A DNA stretch of 64,000 nucleotides from Patagioenas fasciata (lineage: Eukaryota; Chordata; Aves; Columbiformes; Columbidae): contig NC_092560.1 in the NCBI RefSeq assembly GCF_037038585.1, positions 85,421,549-85,485,548 of the forward strand. Reading direction: 5' to 3'. Under the pieces are notes generated by a model that did no database searches, was not told the origin of the DNA, and worked only from the letters and a program-made list of their open reading frames with translations. Shown here one piece after another: positions 1-33,400 of the stretch. The translations under genes were made by a program, and so were the position numbers. Every line of letters starts with the position of its first letter. Within the stretch, counting starts at the first letter, position 1.

Positions 1-1983
1 TCTGGAAACTTAACTGTGGCAAAAGCCTGTGATGGACCCGCTGCCACTGAGGAGCCGTGGGGAACCGTCCTGCCTAAAATGGCTCCAGTGGCTGGGCCCG
101 CCAGCCCCTTTGAAACGCTCTGCATCTGCTCAAGCACGTCTTGAAAGTCAATGCACTGCTGAGGTTGCACATTAATTAGAATTCCCCAAATAGTTTATAA
201 TTGCTATAAAACCGAGTGTATTTGTGTCTGAAATTTCTCTCTGGTCCCTTTTTTGATCTCAGGTTTTTTAGCTCTTGAGATCATTTCTCCACAGGTTTGA
301 GGGGTTTTTGAAAACGCGTCCTGTTTCCAGCAGATGCCCCTTTGGTCCCAGCTGCTGCCACAGCACTGGGGTTCAGGCGGCCAGCGGGAGCAGCAGCCGT
401 GCCGGTGCCGGGCGGTGGTGATGGTGCCGGTGCCGTGCGGTGGTGCCGGCGCCGTGCGGTGGTGATGGTGCCAGCGCCGTGCGGTGGTGATGGTGCCGGC
501 GCCGTGCGGTGGTGATGGTGCCGGTGCCGTGCAGTGGTGCCGGCGCCGTGCGGTGGTGATGGTGCCGGTGCCGTGCGGTGATGCCGGCGTCGTGCGGTGG
601 TGATGGTGATGGTGCCATGCGGTGGTGCCGGTGCCGTGCGGTGTTGCCAGTGCTGTGGGCTGTTGCCAGTGCTGTGCCAGCAGAGCGGGTGCAGCTGCGG
701 TGACACCGTGTGCTCCACAGGCGGCACCGCTGCTTGGCCATTTGCCCTGAGCACTCTTGGGAGCAGCTTCTGTGGTTTCTGGAGCCGTCAGTCTGACAGC
801 CTTCCTCCCTAGTGTCAGCAACCGTAAATAGGCTTAAAATAGTGTTGTAATACTAAATGAACTGATAGATCCGATTTCTTGAAATGTGCTCGTGACCCTT
901 TTGGATTTTCTTCAGTCACCACTTAATGAATGTCCCCTTTCAAATCCCAGCCCATTTCAACACTAACTTGGGGTGCTCAAAACGTAAGGTCTTGTCCAAC
1001 CGTAGGAACATGGCAAACACCAGTGGTTTAATATAAACAGGTTGGGTTCTTTTTTATCTGTAGTAGCTATAAAAACCATTTTATAGAAACTTAGTGTGTT
1101 TGTTCCACACCCTGGCAGTTACAACACTTAGAACCTGGACTGCAGTCTTGACCGACGGTCCATGAATGCAAGCGGTGCGTGTGCCGACAGGTGTGTCAGC
1201 GCAGGAGTGGATGACTGACACTGCCATCGCAGGGGCACCCCTTTGGTTTTTGGAGCATTGTCTCAGTGTTGCAACATCATCGTGTTGTTGTGGTTCTGTC
1301 GTGTGCAGGATCTCGTGAGGAGCCGTTGTCTGCGGGCAGGGACAGTGTCACCGTGCTCCTGCGCGACCCCACGAGCCACCTCCGGCTGCTCTCAGAGAAG
1401 AGCGCGATTCTGTCACATGCTCCCAAGATTGTCTTTGCTCAAAACCTAATCATCTCTTACACTCCAGCTGTAGAATTTCCCCTCCCTTAATGGTCCTATA
1501 ACCTTTTCACTAGGTCTCAAAAGTGTCTAGGACTTTTTAAAGAGATGTTATTTCCTCCAAATTCAAATCCAGGCTGTCTTTCAAAAGTCTTACATTTTGG
1601 CTGTCTTGATGGAAAAATTAAAATAGACTTCGTCTGTCATTCGACACAGTTTTTGGGTTCCTTTACCTCTCAGGCATGAATCTGTGTATTTCTGTGTGAG
1701 TTGAGTCTGAGACCATGTTCACATAGAACATGTTTGCTCCTACAGACGTGGAAATAAAAGCAGTGTCAATACATTGGAGTCTGTTCTAGTTTTGCATTTT
1801 TGAGTGGTTTTGGCCAAGCAGCGTGGTGGGGTTCGGGTGTGGGTGCTGAGTGCAGCCTCTTCCAGCCCTCAAACGGCAGGTTGTGGACGTGGTAGGGAAC
1901 ACGGTTGTAGGGAGAAGAAAACAACACAGATTCACTGTGTGGCAACGGAGAAGTAATGCTGTTATGTCCTTTGTTATTTACAG
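1..1983 (+). other. NEDD4L intron (partial, upstream of first visible exon)
   Basis: Intronic sequence running in from the left edge. Apart from the 25/19-bp GC-rich repeat array near 397-680, no exon, RNA gene or mobile element was recognised. Apparent reading frames rich in His or Thr come from the repeat. Confidence 0.7.
397..680. repeat. GC-rich minisatellite, 25- and 19-bp units
   Basis: Tandem units built on gcggtggtgatggtgccgg and a shorter form lacking the gtgatg part, about ten copies with point changes. Two copies of tgttgccagtgctgtg follow at the right end. The reverse complement reads as His/Pro/Thr-rich protein in several frames, as expected of the repeat and not of a gene. Confidence 0.85.
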
Positions 1984-21504
<19,521 letters not shown>

Positions 21505-21713
21505 ACCGTCGCCTTTTTCGCCCTTCAAGCAAGTTCCGCCCGCACTTTGGCGCTTGCCGAGGGACCGGGTGGCTCTGGCGGGTTCCCGGAGCAAGGCCTG
21601 GGTGCCGCTGCCGCGCTGGGCCCGGCGCCCGCGGGGCTGCCCCCGCCGGGACTCTGATCACATTTCAGCAGGACTTACTCTATTTATGTTGTGCCTCTGT
21701 AGGCAAAGCCCTT

Positions 21714-21719
21714 AATAAA
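21714..21719 (+). terminator. Candidate first poly(A) signal of NEDD4L
   Basis: AATAAA about 210 bases after the NEDD4L stop codon. It is the nearest canonical hexamer. Use is not shown by the sequence alone. Confidence 0.45.
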
Positions 21720-22133
21720 TATTTTACCTAATTTCTAATGACAATGAATGGAATTAATCATTTTACAGGTATAGTATTACAACTCATGTTTACTTTCTAA
21801 TTGATTTAGACATTTTCAGATTTTGTTTCAGTACAATTAAACATCATATACTTGGAAAAATGAGCATTTTTCTTAATTTCATACCAGACTCGCTGCCAGT
21901 GTCCTTTCTGCAGAACACATTTGAGCCTCACGTTCCCCAGCCATTAAGCAAGCAGGAGAGCTGTGCTGGAAATGAGCTCTACGTGGGCCATGTGTGGAGA
22001 GCAACTCTTCTCATTGAGCACAGAGATAGTTCTGTATCCAGAATTATGGACCGGATGTTGCATTTTTGTATAAATATTAGACTAGTTACCAGTCAGGGGA
22101 GAATCATACCATGGCATGCCAAATCCCATGCTC

Positions 22134-22139
22134 AATAAA
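22134..22139 (+). terminator. Candidate second poly(A) signal of NEDD4L
   Basis: AATAAA in the context ctcaataaagaaattg, followed by T/G-containing sequence. It lies about 630 bases after the stop. Confidence 0.4.
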
Positions 22140-24417
22140 GAAATTGCCTCATTATTGCTAATATTTACATGTACTATAAAGCATTTTGGGGTAGGGTTGG
22201 CATTAACCATTTTAGGAAAATGTGCTTAACCCTCTCATTACCTTTGTACAGTGATTCTTTTATCCTTTCCTCTTTACTGTTTGCAATGGAGGCATTCTGA
22301 ATGAAACCTGGCACTGTGTGATTTGGCACTATGGAAAACAGATCTGTTTGTCTCCTATCTGTATGCATTTGCTGATGATATCTAAATAACAACGGGTTTT
22401 GGTTTGTTTCTAACTGCACCCACTCTAAAGGCACTTTATGTACCACATGGAAATCATATCTGGTTTTTATCATAAACATCAATGTGATTCTATTCCTTCT
22501 CACTGCACATGTCTTTCTGGTGCAATATCTATCAATTGTGAATTTGGCTGCTGCTGATGTATAAAAGAAACAAACAGATGTAGAGCTGAGCCTGCAGACA
22601 TGTTCTCAGCAATTGTTTGGTGATTTATTTTTTACTTAATCACAAAGATTTATTTAATATACACTGCTATCTAATCAATTTTGTTACCTATGACATGTTG
22701 CATGCTTGAACTATACTGTCAGAGTTGCATCTCCTTTGTGACAGATTAAAATTGAAAGATTTGTATCCGATCGGCTGAAGTTAATGATGCCAGCAGCACA
22801 GAGCCGCAGCCGTTCAGCGTTCAGCGCGGTCAGTTTAGCCCCAGACTCCTCTCCGACAGGCCTTCCCCAGAGCCCCTGCAGCGCTTCCGAAGCAAGATGC
22901 CCCGTGCCAAATCCAACCCCCGGGCCTCGCCGGAGCCCTGAGCGGAAACGTTCCACCGTGCTCACGCACTAACAGGCGTGTGGGCAAGGCTGCTCTGGTA
23001 CCTGAACACAGGCAAAGATTCCTTTGCTGTTGAGTTTCCTGACATTCCTTGGGCCTTTCACATGTGATGAGAGCCCAAACACGAGGAAAAGGCCTGTATC
23101 TGAGAGAGCAAGGTAAATCCAAGTGTTTCCACTCACCTTCAGTGTGTTAAGTTACCTCCAGTTTGCAGCAGGCGAGGAGCAGAGGAAGCGGTGTCGGCTG
23201 TGCGGAGTCGCAGAGCAGAGGGACTGTCTCGTGCAGAGCTCTCGTTGCACGAACCGCAGCGCTGTCCCTGGAGCTGAGCTGCACCCTGCACTGTCCGTCC
23301 TGCACCCCTCCTGGGTCTCCAGCTGCACTCAAGGCACCGTTCTAGGAGAAAAGGGTAGCTAAGTGTCATTCACCTCCAACATCTACACCACAAAGCAGTG
23401 GGACTTGTACCACAGCGCTGTGCCCTTCTTCACACAGCACACTCACCACAAGACAGCCCAACAGCATTGCTAAAGGGCCTGTTCAGCTGCTTATTTTTGC
23501 TAATAAATGGCAATCATAAAGGTGGTACTTAAACCTGTACTTGTTTGCTACTAAAAAGCAGGAAAGAGAGGTCCATTACTGGATTGGACATCTTAATTAA
23601 AAAAAATAGAAGAAAACTAATGTACATTTTAAAACATGCTTTTGTATTTAAACTTAGAACAACAAAGAAAAACCCTGCAGCCTTCACCCATCTGTTAGGG
23701 CACTGCACTAAGTAATGCACATTTGAAATGCGGGGGACGCTTACCAAACTGGAATCTAATGATATGAATGTCACACACCCACCGCCCTGTCCCGCGCACC
23801 AGCGGCTGTTTGTCCAGGCTCATTCTCCACTTACACGGTGGGTGTTTTTTCCCTTTTCCAGATGGTTTTCACACACCCCTCGTGCTTTCCCAGCGCGCTG
23901 TGTGTAACAACACCCCGGTCACCCCCCAGCCCAGCGTGCCGCGTCTGCTCTGCAGCGGCTGTGCCGGAGCCCCTTGGAGCGCCAGAGCAGAGTGCACCGC
24001 TGTGTTCTGTGCTGCTCACCAGTGTCACACTTAAACAACATTATTAACATTTCAAAACATGCACAAGTGTCAAACATTCCAGAGTAAATTCACACTGATT
24101 TTTTGGGTCTGTTTTTTGTTAAATCACCTCCTATACTAGATGGCTCTTCGAAATTATGCTAAACTACCTTAAAATTCATTTTAAAAGTACAACTCTCAAA
24201 TAACGCTCATTTTCACAATTAATGCAGTTTAGCCTGTGCTTAGATTTGATACACTGTGGGGGAAGGATTTCTTTATAGACAAATGTCATTTTTTTCCATT
24301 TATTTTCTGAAGAGCAGTGAAAGGAATTGTAGTTTGTTTTCCTGACAGCAAAAGCTCAATGTGACAAAATGAAGTTGTTGTAATGAAATGATGCAACTTA
24401 ATTAAATATTTAATAAA

Positions 24418-27400
24418 GAATTTAGAAGCCACAGCAGTTTATACTTGGCCCGCAGCTCTGCTCTGCCCCCCCCGCGCCCGTTCCCTCAGTGATTCACACC
24501 AGCCACGGGTTCCAGAGTCCCCGTGATCCTCACTGCATGCATGAACAGTCGCTCATACACCTTTTCAGCTGAATAAAACGTGTTCCTGAGGAAAGCTCCC
24601 ATTGGCCACTGGTCACTGGTGCACAAGCACCTGCAGAGGGCAACTTGATGAGGATTTGAGCAATTAACACAAGGACAGTGGCTGGCAGTGCTCTCTGGTG
24701 TCCGCACACCAAACACAGAACGTGCACCTCACTATTCTACACCAAGAACTGCAATGCTCCATCAGGCTCCCGTGGGCCCTTCCGGAACAACGCGATTCTG
24801 CAGGGACCGTGCAAAGCACCACACTCGAACACGTGTCCTGAAAGCCATACCTGAAACAACTGTAAATGTTCTATCGCTCTTATTGCCCATTTTCTGACTT
24901 TTCTGTAACCCACAATAATGTACAAACTACAAACAAAATACTTGCAACCAACTAAACTTGTTTAACAACACAAGTCTGCCTGTTGGGAAATTTGGGTTGA
25001 TCTTCAGTGTTACAATTCTGATGTAGTGCTAAGAACAACGTCCTATTAACAGCAATGGAACTAACGTTGCCTTTTCTGTTCTCAGTGGGAATGCCTGATT
25101 TAAATATAAACCAAACCAGCACCAGCAAAGACCCCACAGAAAACCTCACCTCACATTTGCGCCCAAAGAGCCCCTTTCTGAGCACGGTGCGTCCCGGCCG
25201 TGGGCAGCGCGGGGGGAGCTGCGGGTGGGCCCGCTGTCAGCGCTCCCCGCAGCATCCAGCCGGGACAAACCGCCTCCTGGCCTCGAAGCAAACCCACCCG
25301 AGCCCCACGTCCGCGTGTTCAGACCCCACATCGCCCCGCAAAGGACAAACCCTGCGCTATCCACATTAATTCCCGTTCTTTTTTACGCTTACTGTCATTA
25401 ACAACCCGTACACCAGATCAAATTAAAGGCCCAGCTGGACAAGATTCCAACAGAACAGGCCAAGAGAGGTGCCAACAGCCGCGCGTCCAGCGAGGGCACT
25501 TCCAACAGCAGGCCGCGCAGCTCAGCAGCGCTGCAGGGGTGGCGGGCTCTCTGCACAGCAATCGCCATAGAACTGATACATTTAAACACAGTTTCTTGCA
25601 TCATGGGCAATTCCAGCATTAGCAGCAGTCTGAGCACAGTGTCTATGGTCATGTTTCCTTGTCCGCAGAATGGCGGGGCAGCCAGACCCTGCACCCAGTG
25701 AATGCTAATGCCCAGAAATTCATTCTGTGTACTAGGACACTAATCAGTAGGGATAACACAGCAGAGCAATTGAATTGTGCATGTGAGAATTACAGCTATT
25801 GTTGAATACTTAGTTATAACTAACAAGAACTTGGGCATTGAAAAGCTACTGGCAATCATGGCTGAAATACCGTTAAAAACCAGAGCCGAGCTCTGCTCCA
25901 GCAAGCTTCTGAGTTCCAAACCCGCCCGAATGACAAGCTCAGTTTTGGGCTTTTCTTCCATTGCACAGTAACTCCACACACGAGCCACTGTCAGTCCACG
26001 GACAGGCCCCAGGTTTGCTTGGCAACCCCACAGGACCTGCTCCCGCACAGGACCAGAGACAATCCTCTGAACACCACTGGTGATTACCTCCAGACTGTGA
26101 CTGAGAGCCTTGTTCCAGCTCCATTTATTCTTGCTCAAACGCACCTGCAGTTTTCACCCCATTTATAGTCTGCCATTTGCTCTGGTTGTTTCATCAGCTT
26201 TACAGATGAAACTTGAAAGTCTGAAGTGCAATACAATACAATTAAAAAGAGATACTCGTCACAAACATAAAGAAATCTCTTTTACCCTGACAGCTGTTTC
26301 AATGTTATGCTTCTGTCTTATTTTTTCAAATTCAAATATCTTTTTCAGTGGTGTAATAATTTACCACAATGCGTTGCAAATAACCTGGTTGAAACATCTA
26401 CCATTTGCAGCAAGCTACACTGTGCAACTGCACAAGGTATAAGCACAACTTCATTTTTGCCGTGGGACAAACGCAGAGCCCGTTCTGCCATTGCGGAGCC
26501 ACTGCTCCGTTTGACACGCGTCCGCCCGCACTCCTGCCCGGCTGCGGACGTGCACGGAGGTTACTGCACAGGCTCCGGACATTTCCTCCAACACTGCAAA
26601 GCCCGTTTCACCCTGTGGCTGCCATCGTCACCAGATTGGGGGACGCGACCTCCCTGCAAAACCGGTTCTTAAACACGCGGTAAACTTTGAACCCTGGCCT
26701 GAAGTTACAGAATAACAGAGATGGGTGCTAAATCGATGCTCAGCAAATATTAGTTGCACGCAGCAGACAGATGCTTCTCTGCTGTACCTCTACATATTTC
26801 AGCGTGATGCAGAACGTATCTTTAGTTTAATAAGGGTTTCTTTACATGGGACAATAACAAAAAACCTATACGCTTGGAAGCAGCTAGATGCAGCATTTTA
26901 GAGACCCGAGACTCATTTGACTGTCACAGCAAATTCAAGTTCATCTGCAGGAACAGTTGTCATCAGGTTTTCCCATGGGACAGTTACTAATAAAAAACGC
27001 CTTTTCTCTGTTTTGCCTCTCAGGCCAACGTGTACATACACATATACATCTGCCTCACTCTCTTTGTTTGCCCACAGCCACCCGTGCCCCAGGGCCGGAG
27101 TCCAGCGACCAGAGCCCGTCCTGCGGTCACCCACCGCGTGTCCTGTTTGCTCTGCTCTCCCTGTCCCATTGGCGGGCAACGGTGGGAGGGGAACGCCACC
27201 CAGAAACCAGACAGGGGCTCAGCAAAACCCTTCGCACTGTGACATGTGAATTAGATCCTGAAACACATGGAAAAGCCCACTACAGATCATGAGAAACTCC
27301 TGGGCCTGGTTCGTGGAGACTGCCCCCCACACCCCGGCTGCAGCTCCGGAAAAGCCATTACACTGCTCGCAGACACAAACCCCACATCAAGCAGCCTGCC

Positions 27401-30400
27401 CTCGCCGGGTGCCATGGCACTCTAGGTTTGGGAGGCATGGTTTCTCCATACAAAAGCATTCCAACTCTTTCCCAGTACCATACTTCTTTTTTCCCCGCTA
27501 ACTTTTACACTTTAGCATAGCCTGTCGGACATGCCGTAAGGTCCACAAGGTACATACACTCCTGAGGTCCGGCTAACAGCACATACGTTCATTCATGAGG
27601 TATAGCTAACAAGAAGAAAAAAATCTTTAAGTCTAAAGGGTCACACCAACAGTTTCAACAGGTCAATCCAATGAACTTGTTCAAATGCTCATCCATGGAA
27701 CACAAGGTCCTCTGGACTGAAAAATTTACCCTTAAAATAGCTGAATTACAGAAATAGAGAAAGAACGGTGATTTTTATTAAAAATTAGGGACTCAGTCCA
27801 ATACCTGTCACTTCAATAGGTGCTGGATCAGAGAAAAAATAAGCAACACGTATCACCCCTCAGTGCTGTGTGTCGTTTTCTCCTCTCGTCCTCATGCCCC
27901 AACACACGAACCACAAACAAACCAACCCACCCACTCACTGCAAACCACACAAACCTTCACGCAAATAAAAAGTATCATTATTATAAATAACACTTTACAA
28001 GCACTATTTTTAATTTTAATTCAAACTGTAACATGCCAGGTTTCAAAAATTAAATAAAACTGCAGTTACAGAAACATTTTAGGTTTGAAATTTCTGCTTG
28101 AGTTGAAATATCTTGCTTCTGTTTGCTCTCCTGAACTCCAGGGCAAGACCCCTGCTGACCTTTCTGGCACTGCACCAACGGACCGAGGCTGCCACGCTGT
28201 GATGGCCGTGGCCAGGACGGCCGGCGACAGGGAACGACCTCCAGCCAGCTGGAGCGCGGCAGACCCGCCTGTCCCCGCAGCGCGGTACCTGCTGGGCTGC
28301 CCACGACTCCCAGATTAGCACGGGACTCGATGTTCTGCTGGCGTTTAAGAATTGTCAAACAACTGAATCTTGCTATACCAGCCACTCAGTTTCATTAATT
28401 GTCCCAGAGCGTTTGCTCATTTACCTGAACTTAAACCAGCACACTGGCTTACTGCTTACCGAGGGCTGATAAGAACCATTAATATTTAACATTCTCAAGT
28501 TCACGTACACGAAGCAGCTCCAACAAGCTATCCACGAGAATATCGTACCCCAAATCACCAGTCACACTGGAAACGCAGGTGCATTTTCCCCACCAGAAGG
28601 TACATTTCACAACACTAAAACACAGGTTCCTCTCCGCACCAGGGCACACCCGTTCAGCACATTGTCAGTCTGCTGAGTGCCAGTGTGGCAGTGACAACCC
28701 CTGCCGCCCCAGAGGCACCAAAACCAGCCCCGTGCTCCTACAACCCACCAGCCTCCAGCAGCTGGGGCTGAGCCTGCACCGGGCGCTGGAACCGCAGCCG
28801 GTTCTGCTGAGAACCAGCCCTGCCAGGCACCCAGAACCGCAGCCCTGTCCAGTGACAGAACCCGCACCGGGCGCTGGAACCGCAGCCCTGTCCCACCCCA
28901 CGTCCCAGCAGAGCCCCGGGCAGGCCAGTAATGTTTAACAGCTGTGCCGGGCACAGCCGAGCCGGTGCCACCTTCGCACAGCACAGCTGCGCCACGGACA
29001 CCGGGACAGATCCTCGTGTCAGTGTGGAAACAGCAGCTCGCAGCCAGAGTAACCCAGCTCCCCTGGGGACACCGATCCAGCCCGGCGCATGTGCTGTTCT
29101 GCTGTGTCCACTCACAATAGATTTGCTCAGAAGACAAAGCAGTTTTCAGGAGCATTCTAGAACAGCAGGTGAGTTCTGCGTTTCATTTCATTTCATACAG
29201 AATCTATCCTGCGAACTTTTTTTTTTACCTTAGTAAGCAGAGAGAATAATTTTTGAATCCCTGAATGAGACTTGAAAGGAAATCATGTGAAATTACTGCA
29301 AATTACATCGTTTGAGTCCCCACTTGAACATTAAAATAACTCATTTTTACTTGATCTTTATATGAACTCAAGTCTATCTTCTACTTAATTAAAGTTAATT
29401 CATTGAGATCACTATTAATACAACAAGAACGGCATGTGCTGAACTGACTACCAATACAACCAAAAACCAGCCACAGGTTGGAAAGTGTTGTTTCAGTGTC
29501 AGTAGAAAGCTTTGGCTTTTAAAATAGACAAGGAAACAATCCCAAACAAAATTCGGGCTTCTTTAGACAAAAGCGATTCCTCTGAGGCTAAACACAGATG
29601 TGTAAACGTGCAGAACACAGAGAAAATGGTAGTTCAGGCAGATGCTTTGTGTCCCGAGGAACACCAGCAAGACGCCGCAGCCGTCGGCAGAGGAGACGCG
29701 CCGCAGTGCATCACGGGCACTCTCGATGGCCACGGAACACATCCTGCGGGGTTCCTATAGACTAACGCAGCAGACGCCCTGGTCCTAAACCAAAAATTAC
29801 TGAAACATCTCAGCAGTATCTCCAGATAAAAATCTTCTCAAGATGGATATTTAGAGCAGACACTTACTGCAAACCAAACAGAATTTTCCTCTCTCCTCCC
29901 CCATTTTTTTCCTTTAAAAACCCTCTTTCACAAGTGGATCTTCATTTCTCCATGCCAAATAAAAAAAGGGAATTAGTCTGGCTAGCGAACCAATTCCTCT
30001 TTCAAACACCAACACCGATGCTGTGAGGTATTAAAGGTGAAGCACAAAAAAAGGAAGCCTCAAATTCATTTTACTTCCAACTGTATTCTGAGCACAACAT
30101 TGTGTAACTGGGCAAACCAGTGAGGTCATGGCAACAGATTCAAAGCTCCAGTGATCTGAACTGCTATGTGATTGCATAGCCAGCTAATTCCTATTATTTG
30201 CATCCAATTGCTAATAGCTTTTCAAAAGCCAGGCGTGCTTTTTAAAGAGCTCGTGCATACAGTCACTAACCTTCCCCTCCCACCCAAGAGATCACAAGAA
30301 ACTCTTCCCTGTTCCACGGAGCTCAGGCTCCTTCTGCAAACAAGCGCACACTGGTGCAGCCACACACCAACAGTGAATTACAGGAACATGCACAAGGACC

Positions 30401-33400
30401 AGCCACATTACTCAACGCTTCTGTTTCACAGCAGGTGTTCCACAGTGAGCTGTGGGATATGTTCTTTGTTCTCAGACACCAGCACATGGCAGTTGGTGTG
30501 GAGGCCCCAGGACAGCCAGACCTGAACCACTGGGGCAGGGTCGCCTTAGCCCGGGCCACCGCGCTGGCGCTGGGACCCCAGCTCAGCAAAACGTTTCTGG
30601 GAGCTCTGTGCGCACTGCTCAGTTAGCGGCTGCAAAGCCCCATTTCCAGCAGCTGATTTGGACAAGGCGCTGCTATTCCATCCTGAGCAACCTCACCCAG
30701 AAAGCCCCAGCCCCACTGGGAACACAAACCACAGACCCCATCACACATGCTCAAGCCAAAACATGTAGCCCCCTCCGATCCCAATTAACCACATTGGTTT
30801 TTTGCACTACCCTCAGAGACAGCACGAAGGATTGGGGGGGCGGGCAGGGGAGGGCAAGTTTTCTGGTGATTTACTTCTAATCCAGCTCATTTCCCATAGA
30901 TATCTACTCTATCACAGGCATCAAATCTGACACGCACCACGGGCACAACACCTCCTCTTTTAATTACTGAGTACTGAAACGTGAGTCACCCTGTAACAGC
31001 CAAAGACCAGAAGTGCACTCACCTGCCGGGTGTAAGCTCACTCACTCCACCGCAGCCAGGCCAGAAGGGCAGTCTCAAGCAATCCAGAGCTGTACTATCC
31101 AGTAAATATAACATCCAGTGCGAGAGGCAAACTGCTCCAGCTTACCAAGAAGCTGTTCTGCAGGCCTCACCACACTGACTTTCACTTACAAACTGAAAAG
31201 CCTACAGCACGGCCCCTAAGCCTCCCTCACACCTGATCTCACTAATCTCACTAATTTGCTGTTTGTCCAAGCACCTGTGGAGCTCCCAAACCCTGTTTCT
31301 ACAGCCTATAAAGTAGACAATTAATTCTTCTTCCAATACTTTTGTTAAATAGTGTTGCAGTTCTCAGTGCTTGGCCAGGAACTGCTACTGCTTCATTTTG
31401 CCTGGAGCTCGAGATCCATATTTAGTTCCCTGTTGTTTCTATGTGCAAGTTACCTGCAGCATGTAAACTGCTCATGGTTATCATGGGCCAGTTAACAAAC
31501 GCCATAGCCATTCAGGCCTCCAACCAAAAACCAGCTTCTGCTTACTGAAAGAAAATACCTTCCATAGCAGTAACAAATACACTTTTCTTGCTTTAGTCCT
31601 CTCTCCACTTCAGAAATCTTTTTGAACACACAAAGAGAAGTCAGAACACCTGACGCTCAGCACCTGCACCAACCTGGGCACATAGAGACCAGCTGCACCT
31701 GAGGAACCCATTCCCCCTCCGGACACGCAGTTCACAGGAACCTCCGCCCGCACAGACACGCTAGGGAAAGAAACAAACTCCTTTGTCTGAGGTCTTGAAA
31801 TCACAACTGGTGAAAAGTACCTCAGTTCAGCAGAGCTGTAGCATCCACGACTGGAATGACCAGGATGTTACTAAACATGGGATCTGTATAGAGTTTACAT
31901 TTGGTAAGGAAAGTGTCTGCAATGTCACGTAAAACAATGACTATTTTTTTCTTTTTTTGCCACTACTCTTTGTCTCCAAACATTGATACTATAGCCATGT
32001 TATTTTTGCGTTTAACTGGGGGAACAGGTGCAGAGGAATATAGAAAAGAAAACCAAACCAGCCTACCAAGCTGTATTTAAACAGCCCTGCCATGGCGCCT
32101 TGCTGGCTTCTCCTGCGCACGCTGCGCACACAGGCCAGCAGGGCAGGTTTCGGCCGTGCCCCTGGCTGCCCACGGGATGTGAGGGGGGGCCCAGCAATCT
32201 CCTGGTAAAACGCAGGAAGGGTGGGAGGCTACAAACACCTTCTGTCCTGTGTAAATGTCCAAGCGGCACACTTGGCTGCGGTTTGCCATGTCCAGGATCA
32301 GCGCTGTGCCGGGTTGGGAGGGCCTGGGCTCAGGGGAGCACCGCGCTGGCCTGGGCAGGCTGAGCTCAGCACCCCAATAACCACGTCTGCACAGGGAGCA
32401 GGTAAAGAAACCCGTTTTAGCTGCTGGCATCTGCTTACATCAACCTTGCTTAAATTCTATTCAGAACTATTTTGCTGGGGAAACAGAAATTCCATGGACA
32501 GTACACTGTCTGTCAGACTTTACACCCCTAACACAAAGATAATGCTCAACCTGAATTCTTTGTGTCGCATGTGTCAGATGCTGAATCGTTACGTGGAATG
32601 CCAGGATGATCCAGAACTGATGTAATGAGTCTGATGATTGGGAAACTCAAATCAATTTCATTTACTGAGCCCCAGTAGAAACCAGAAGAGATCATGGTTT
32701 CCAGGTTAAATACCTTTGCTCTACTTCATGCTGCTCTAAGTTAATCTTTCTCTAGTAGTCAGGGTGGCCAGAACAGGTAATCTTTAACCACTAGCCATTG
32801 ACTCACAAGGGTCACAACATTTTGCCTCTCCTGACCTGAACTGTCCCAGCAATGTAAGCCTCACCTTTGTCTGTTGTACTGTGGGATTAATGCTGGTAAA
32901 TGTGCTTCTTTGAATGTTAGTGACGGCTGATGCCCCTTGAATGCTGTAGTAACCTGGGATAAACAGATAAATACCAGCTTTGCCCACTTGGAGCCCAAGA
33001 ATTCTTGTAGCCATTTCCTCTTAAAAATCATATGGTCATATCCTGAACTGATGCAAGTCAGCATGGATTAACTGAAATTAACAGGTACAGGGACAAATTC
33101 AGTTACACTGTTGATATGGGTCAGTTTTCTCCATAAAAAGATCCAGCCTAGATCTCCGACCCAGGTTTGCCTGCCAGTTTTGAAGCAAGCCGGCCATGCC
33201 CACAGCTGGTGCCTTGCAACAGATTTCTCCACAGGTGAAACAGCCAACCCAAACCAGTTTGAGCCTATTGATTATAAGCTCATCAGAGCTGGAGTAAAGC
33301 CATGAAGATACAACTCAGGTTCTGCTAAGTGAATGACCATTAGTGCGCCAGGTGTGAGGCTGGAATCTAGGGCAGGAAAATGGGTAAATACTGAGGTTCC

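Larger units (their letters stand above)
21505..24417 (+). other. NEDD4L: NEDD4L 3' UTR (extent uncertain)
   Basis: Follows the TAA stop. The first roughly 170 bases are GC-rich, then the sequence becomes AT-rich. AATAAA hexamers lie at 21714-21719, 22134-22139, 23502-23507 and 24412-24417, so several alternative 3' ends are possible. No coding frame with recognisable similarity lies here. The right boundary is set at the last of these hexamers and is an inference. Confidence 0.55.

Noticed and set aside
204-821. His-rich protein on the minus strand
   Set aside because: It comes from the 25/19-bp GC-rich repeat in an intron. There is no coding evidence.
28751-28900. Short internal duplication of a caccgggcgctggaaccgca segment
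   Set aside because: Only two copies in GC-rich intergenic sequence, with no sign of function.
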